Made by a program: the position numbers and the translations under genes
The notes under the pieces: model-generated
Databases searched by the model: none
The model's input: only the letters and a program-made list of their open reading frames with translations
Told to the model about the DNA's origin: nothing
Assembly (NCBI GenBank): GCA_019090365.1
Contig: JAHRWC010000397.1
Coordinates: 1 to 7,472, forward strand
DNA: 7,472 nt
Source of the DNA: Flavobacteriaceae bacterium
GTDB taxonomy: Bacteria > Bacteroidota > Bacteroidia > Flavobacteriales > Flavobacteriaceae
Direction of reading: 5' to 3'
Shown here: one piece after another, positions 4,198 through 7,472 of the stretch
Position numbering within the stretch: the first letter of the stretch is position 1
Layout: each line of letters starts with the position of its first letter

Positions 4198-6975
4198 GTG
4201 ATTTTGAATATTGATACGCTAAATACTAAAGACCATATAATAATTCAAGGAGCTAGTTTACACAACCTAAAGCATATTTCGGTTGCTATTCCTAGAAATA
4301 AATTAGTGGTAATCACTGGTCTTTCAGGTAGTGGGAAATCAAGTTTAGCATTCGATACTTTATATGCAGAAGGACAAAGAAGGTATGTTGAAAGCCTTTC
4401 TTCTTATGCTCGACAGTTTTTAGGGAGACTTAATAAACCTAAAGTAGATTCAATAAAAGGTATTTCCCCAGCGATTGCAATAGAACAAAAGGTAAACGCT
4501 ACTAATCCAAGATCTACCGTTGGAACTTCAACCGAAATCTATGATTACTTAAAACTATTATATACTAGAATTGGAAGAACCTATTCCCCTATTTCTGGTA
4601 ATGAGGTTAAAAAAGATACAGTTACAGATGTTCTTGATTATATAAAGAGTTTCCCAGAGGGTGAAAAATTATTACTCTTAGCTCCAATTCATTTAGAAGA
4701 AGGAAGAACGATTGAAAATAAACTTCAAGCCTTATCACAACAAGGATATGCTCGTATAAAAAAAGAAGGGAAAGTTATACGTATAGATGATTTTAAAGCT
4801 GTTTCTGAAAATATTCAATTAGTAGTTGATCGTGTTATTACTAAAAATGATGAGGATTTTTACAATCGCCTAGCAGATGCTATTGAGATTGCTTTTTTTG
4901 AAGGTAAAGGTGAATTATTTATTGAATCTCTTTCTGATCATAAATCAAGAGAATTCAACAATAGATTTGAAGCAGATGGCAATACTTTTCTAGAGCCTAA
5001 CGTGCATCTATTTAGCTTTAATAATCCTTATGGTGCATGTCCAACTTGTGAAGGTTATGGCGATGTTATAGGAATTGATCATGATTTAGTCGTTCCAAAT
5101 ACTGCATTATCTGTTTATGAAAATGCTATTTTTCCATGGAGAGGCGAAAGTATGAGTTGGTATCGTGACCAATTAGTTAATGCAGCTTATAAATTTGATT
5201 TCCCAATTCATAAACCTTGGTTTGAATTAACTGAAGAACAAAAACAATTAGTTTGGAATGGAAATGAGCATTTTGAAGGGTTAAATGATTTCTTTTCATT
5301 TTTAGAATCTAAAAGTTATAAGATTCAGAATCGAGTGATGCTTTCAAGGTATCGAGGGAAAACAAAGTGTAATACTTGTAATGGAAAAAGATTAAGACCT
5401 GAAGCTAGTTTTGTAAAAATTAACAATACGTCTATTGTTGATTTAGTTGAACTTCCTTTAGATAAAGTCGCTTCATTTTTTGAAGTAATTACTTTAGACA
5501 AATACGAACAAAAAATTGCTAAACGCTTATTAATTGAAATCAAAAATAGACTCTTATTTTTAATGAATGTGGGACTGCCCTACTTAACATTAAATAGAAA
5601 GTCTAATACATTATCTGGAGGTGAATCTCAAAGAATCAACCTAGCAACTTCGTTAGGAAGTAGTTTGGTTGGATCAATGTATATATTAGATGAACCTAGC
5701 ATTGGTTTACATCCTAAAGACACTGAGCGCCTTATAAAGGTATTACAATCCTTACGTGATTTAGGCAATACTGTTATAGTGGTCGAACATGATGAAGACA
5801 TTATGAAAGCTGCTGATGAAATTATAGATATTGGACCAGAAGCTGGAACCTTTGGTGGTGAAGTTGTAGCAACAGGAAGTTATCAAGATCTATTAAAATC
5901 GGATTCTTTAACTGCTAAATATTTGAATGGTCAAATGACTATTGATGTTCCAAAAAAACGTAGAGTAGCTAAAAATCATATTGATATTATTGGAGCAAGA
6001 CATAACAACCTTAAAAACATAGATGTTTCATTTCCAATCGGCTCTTTTACTGCAATTACAGGAGTTTCAGGAAGTGGAAAAAGTACTTTAGTTAAAAAAA
6101 TATTATATCCAGCAATTCTAAGAGAAATTGGTGGATATGGAGAAAAACCGGGGCAATTTACTTCAATCAAAGGAGATTATTCTAGCATTAAAAATGTTGA
6201 ATTTATCAACCAGAATCCAATAGGTCGTTCTAGTCGTTCTAATCCAGTTACTTATATCAAAGCATATGATGATATCCGAAGTCTTTATGCCAAGCAAAAG
6301 CTTTCAGATATAAGAGGTTATAAGGCGAAACATTTTTCATTTAATGTAGATGGTGGGCGTTGTGAAAACTGTAAAGGTGAAGGTGAAGTTACTATCGAGA
6401 TGCAGTTTATGGCTGATGTTCATTTAGAATGCGATACTTGTAAAGGAAGACGTTTTAAGAAAGAAGTTTTAGAAGTAAATTTTTATGATAAAAGCATCAA
6501 TGATATTCTTCATATGACGGTTGATGATGCAATTGCTTTTTTCTCTTTACATAATGAAACAAAGATCACTAAAAAGCTACAACCTCTGCAGGATGTTGGT
6601 TTAGGATATGTTCAATTAGGACAAAGTTCTTCTACCCTATCTGGTGGTGAAGCTCAGCGAATTAAATTAGCTTCGTTTTTAATTAAAGGAAACACCAAGG
6701 AAAAAGCATTATTTATTTTTGATGAGCCTACAACAGGACTGCATTTTCATGACATAAAGAAACTTCTTAATTCTTTTTATGCCTTGCTTGAAAATGGCCA
6801 TACGGTAATAGTTGTAGAGCACAATATCGATTTAATTAAATGTGCAGATTATATTGTCGACCTTGGACTTGAGGGCGGTGTAAACGGAGGGCAAATTATA
6901 GCTCAAGGTACTCCAGAAGAAGTTTCTAAAGTTAAAAAGTCGTTTACTGCTCATTATTTAAAAGATAAAATTTAG
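4198..6975 (+). CDS. uvrA: UvrABC excinuclease subunit A (class I UvrA)
   Basis: The 925-residue product is the damage-recognising ATPase of nucleotide excision repair; as a dimer it loads UvrB on damaged DNA. Two ABC modules are present. The first has Walker A GLSGSGKSS (41-49), signature LSGGESQR (472-479) and Walker B ILDEP with D498/E499. The second has Walker A GVSGSGKST (622-630), signature LSGGEAQR (814-821) and Walker B IFDEP with D842/E843. Zinc-binding cysteines are C281/C284 with C391/C394, and C722/C725/C745/C748 in the C-x2-C-x19-C-x2-C pattern of the DNA-binding zinc module. The region of about 117-250 corresponds to the UvrB-binding domain, so this is the canonical class rather than UvrA2, which lacks it. 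An in-frame stop at 4186-4188 excludes a longer N-terminus. The start is GTG 4198, with TTG 4204 as the only close alternative; no ATG is available there. The gene looks intact. Confidence 0.97.
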   Translation: MILNIDTLNTKDHIIIQGASLHNLKHISVAIPRNKLVVITGLSGSGKSSLAFDTLYAEGQRRYVESLSSYARQFLGRLNKPKVDSIKGISPAIAIEQKVNATNPRSTVGTSTEIYDYLKLLYTRIGRTYSPISGNEVKKDTVTDVLDYIKSFPEGEKLLLLAPIHLEEGRTIENKLQALSQQGYARIKKEGKVIRIDDFKAVSENIQLVVDRVITKNDEDFYNRLADAIEIAFFEGKGELFIESLSDHKSREFNNRFEADGNTFLEPNVHLFSFNNPYGACPTCEGYGDVIGIDHDLVVPNTALSVYENAIFPWRGESMSWYRDQLVNAAYKFDFPIHKPWFELTEEQKQLVWNGNEHFEGLNDFFSFLESKSYKIQNRVMLSRYRGKTKCNTCNGKRLRPEASFVKINNTSIVDLVELPLDKVASFFEVITLDKYEQKIAKRLLIEIKNRLLFLMNVGLPYLTLNRKSNTLSGGESQRINLATSLGSSLVGSMYILDEPSIGLHPKDTERLIKVLQSLRDLGNTVIVVEHDEDIMKAADEIIDIGPEAGTFGGEVVATGSYQDLLKSDSLTAKYLNGQMTIDVPKKRRVAKNHIDIIGARHNNLKNIDVSFPIGSFTAITGVSGSGKSTLVKKILYPAILREIGGYGEKPGQFTSIKGDYSSIKNVEFINQNPIGRSSRSNPVTYIKAYDDIRSLYAKQKLSDIRGYKAKHFSFNVDGGRCENCKGEGEVTIEMQFMADVHLECDTCKGRRFKKEVLEVNFYDKSINDILHMTVDDAIAFFSLHNETKITKKLQPLQDVGLGYVQLGQSSSTLSGGEAQRIKLASFLIKGNTKEKALFIFDEPTTGLHFHDIKKLLNSFYALLENGHTVIVVEHNIDLIKCADYIVDLGLEGGVNGGQIIAQGTPEEVSKVKKSFTAHYLKDKI

Positions 6976-6983
6976 TATCTTTA
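6976..6983 (+). promoter_or_regulatory. Weak candidate -7 element (TATCTTTA) for the secreted protein gene
   Basis: TATCTTTA directly after the uvrA stop codon is one base from TAnnTTTG and resembles the uvrA element TATCTTTG. It would give a leader of about 26 bases before ATG 7016. No well-spaced -33 box is visible, so read-through from uvrA is an alternative. Confidence 0.28.
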
Positions 6984-7015
6984 AAGGAAATCCCCTATTT
7001 AAATAATTATTACTT

Positions 7016-7472
7016 ATGAAAAAGTTACTTTTTATAGGAATTCTATTTATATATGGAGTTTCTACTTCTCAAGAATATATCCCTATGTTAGATGACACTA
7101 ATAAGTGGAGTGTTGATATCAACTATTGCCCATTTACTGATGTACCACCATTTAATTGGACAGTCACTCAACAAATAAGCATTGATGGAACTATTGATGT
7201 TAATGGTTATACTTATAAACAAATTTATAAGGATGATAACCCATCTTGTCTTTTAAGAGAAGAAAATGGAGTTGTTTATAAATATTACGAAAATGATAAT
7301 AATGAACGAGTTCTGTTTGATTTTAATGCAGAAATTGGTGATGAATTTTTTATGGGAGATTTAGCTTTTGGTTATGATTACTGCTCAGGTACAAGCACTA
7401 ATTTCGGGATATTTTTTATTGAAGTTTCAGGTATCGAATACTTATTTTTAGCAGGTGCCGAAAGAAAAGTAA
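7016..7472 (+). CDS. Secreted protein with signal peptide, N-terminal part only (probable T9SS-type extracellular protein)
   Basis: From ATG 7016 the frame stays open to the right edge, giving 152 complete codons; the C-terminus is missing. The N-terminus MKKLLFIGILFIYGVSTSQ is a classic signal peptide with two lysines, a hydrophobic core and a likely cleavage after S18, just before QEYIPMLDDTNKW. No lipobox cysteine is present. The mature part is rich in aromatic, Asp and Asn residues (for example YKYYENDNNERVLFDF), with three cysteines. The QEYIPMLD start, followed by a description-like DGTIDVNGYTYKQIY segment and LLREENGVVYKY, is familiar from flavobacterial secreted proteins that end in a type IX sorting domain. 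That domain would lie outside the window, so the sorting route is an inference. Enzymatic function is not recognisable. It lies 40 bp after uvrA on the same strand and is probably functionally unrelated. Confidence 0.85.
   Translation, partial: MKKLLFIGILFIYGVSTSQEYIPMLDDTNKWSVDINYCPFTDVPPFNWTVTQQISIDGTIDVNGYTYKQIYKDDNPSCLLREENGVVYKYYENDNNERVLFDFNAEIGDEFFMGDLAFGYDYCSGTSTNFGIFFIEVSGIEYLFLAGAERKV

Noticed and set aside
5325..6170. Antisense open frames of 72 and 64 codons inside uvrA
   Set aside because: They overlap conserved UvrA coding sequence on the other strand and show no recognisable protein features.
6961..6982. Inverted repeat AAAGATA/TATCTTT around the uvrA stop codon as a terminator
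   Set aside because: The 7-bp stem is almost all A-T with an 8-base loop and no T-tract after it, so it is unlikely to terminate transcription; its right arm may instead belong to a weak promoter.
1..7472. Mobile elements, CRISPR arrays, tRNA/rRNA genes or a defence island
   Set aside because: No transposase, integrase, repeated spacer units, cloverleaf-like sequence or defence-type domains were seen; the recognised genes are mostly chromosomal housekeeping genes.

Overview
The window looks like chromosomal DNA of a Bacteroidota species, most likely a member of Flavobacteriaceae. The evidence is the very AT-rich composition, repeated promoter-like sites of the Bacteroidota type (TAnnTTTG), the absence of clear Shine-Dalgarno sites, an ECF-type sigma factor of the flavobacterial kind, and a secreted protein at the right edge that resembles type IX secretion cargo. 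I see no mobile element, CRISPR array, tRNA or rRNA. Most of the window is ordinary core-genome housekeeping sequence.

Layout from left to right: (1) the 5' part of a minus-strand metallo-beta-lactamase-fold hydrolase gene runs off the left edge. (2) Diverging from it is a 482-residue cytoplasmic protein conserved in flavobacteria but of unknown function (379-1827, +). (3) Overlapping it tail to tail by 4 bp is a thioredoxin-dependent peroxiredoxin of the BCP/PrxQ type (1824-2282, -). (4) Diverging from that, across a 116-bp region with two perfect 9-bp inverted repeats, is an endonuclease III homologue that has no cysteines and so no iron-sulfur cluster (2399-3058, +). (5) A strong hairpin terminator, probably working in both directions, separates nth from a minus-strand pair: an RNA polymerase sigma-70 family (ECF-like) factor (3292-3876) and, downstream of it, an unrecognised 50-residue small protein gene (3080-3232). 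(6) A 321-bp intergenic region carries a candidate promoter for the sigma gene and a good one for uvrA. (7) uvrA (4198-6975, +) is complete and starts at GTG. (8) A secreted protein gene (from 7016, +) runs off the right edge.

Functionally the centre of the window leans towards stress defence and DNA repair: peroxide removal (bcp), base excision repair of oxidised pyrimidines (nth), nucleotide excision repair (uvrA), and a sigma factor that could link such genes to a signal. Adjacency is the only evidence for a regulatory link. The items most worth following up are the 50-residue gene downstream of the sigma factor, the paired inverted repeats between bcp and nth, and the clusterless endonuclease III. 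I do not see an obviously new multi-gene system.
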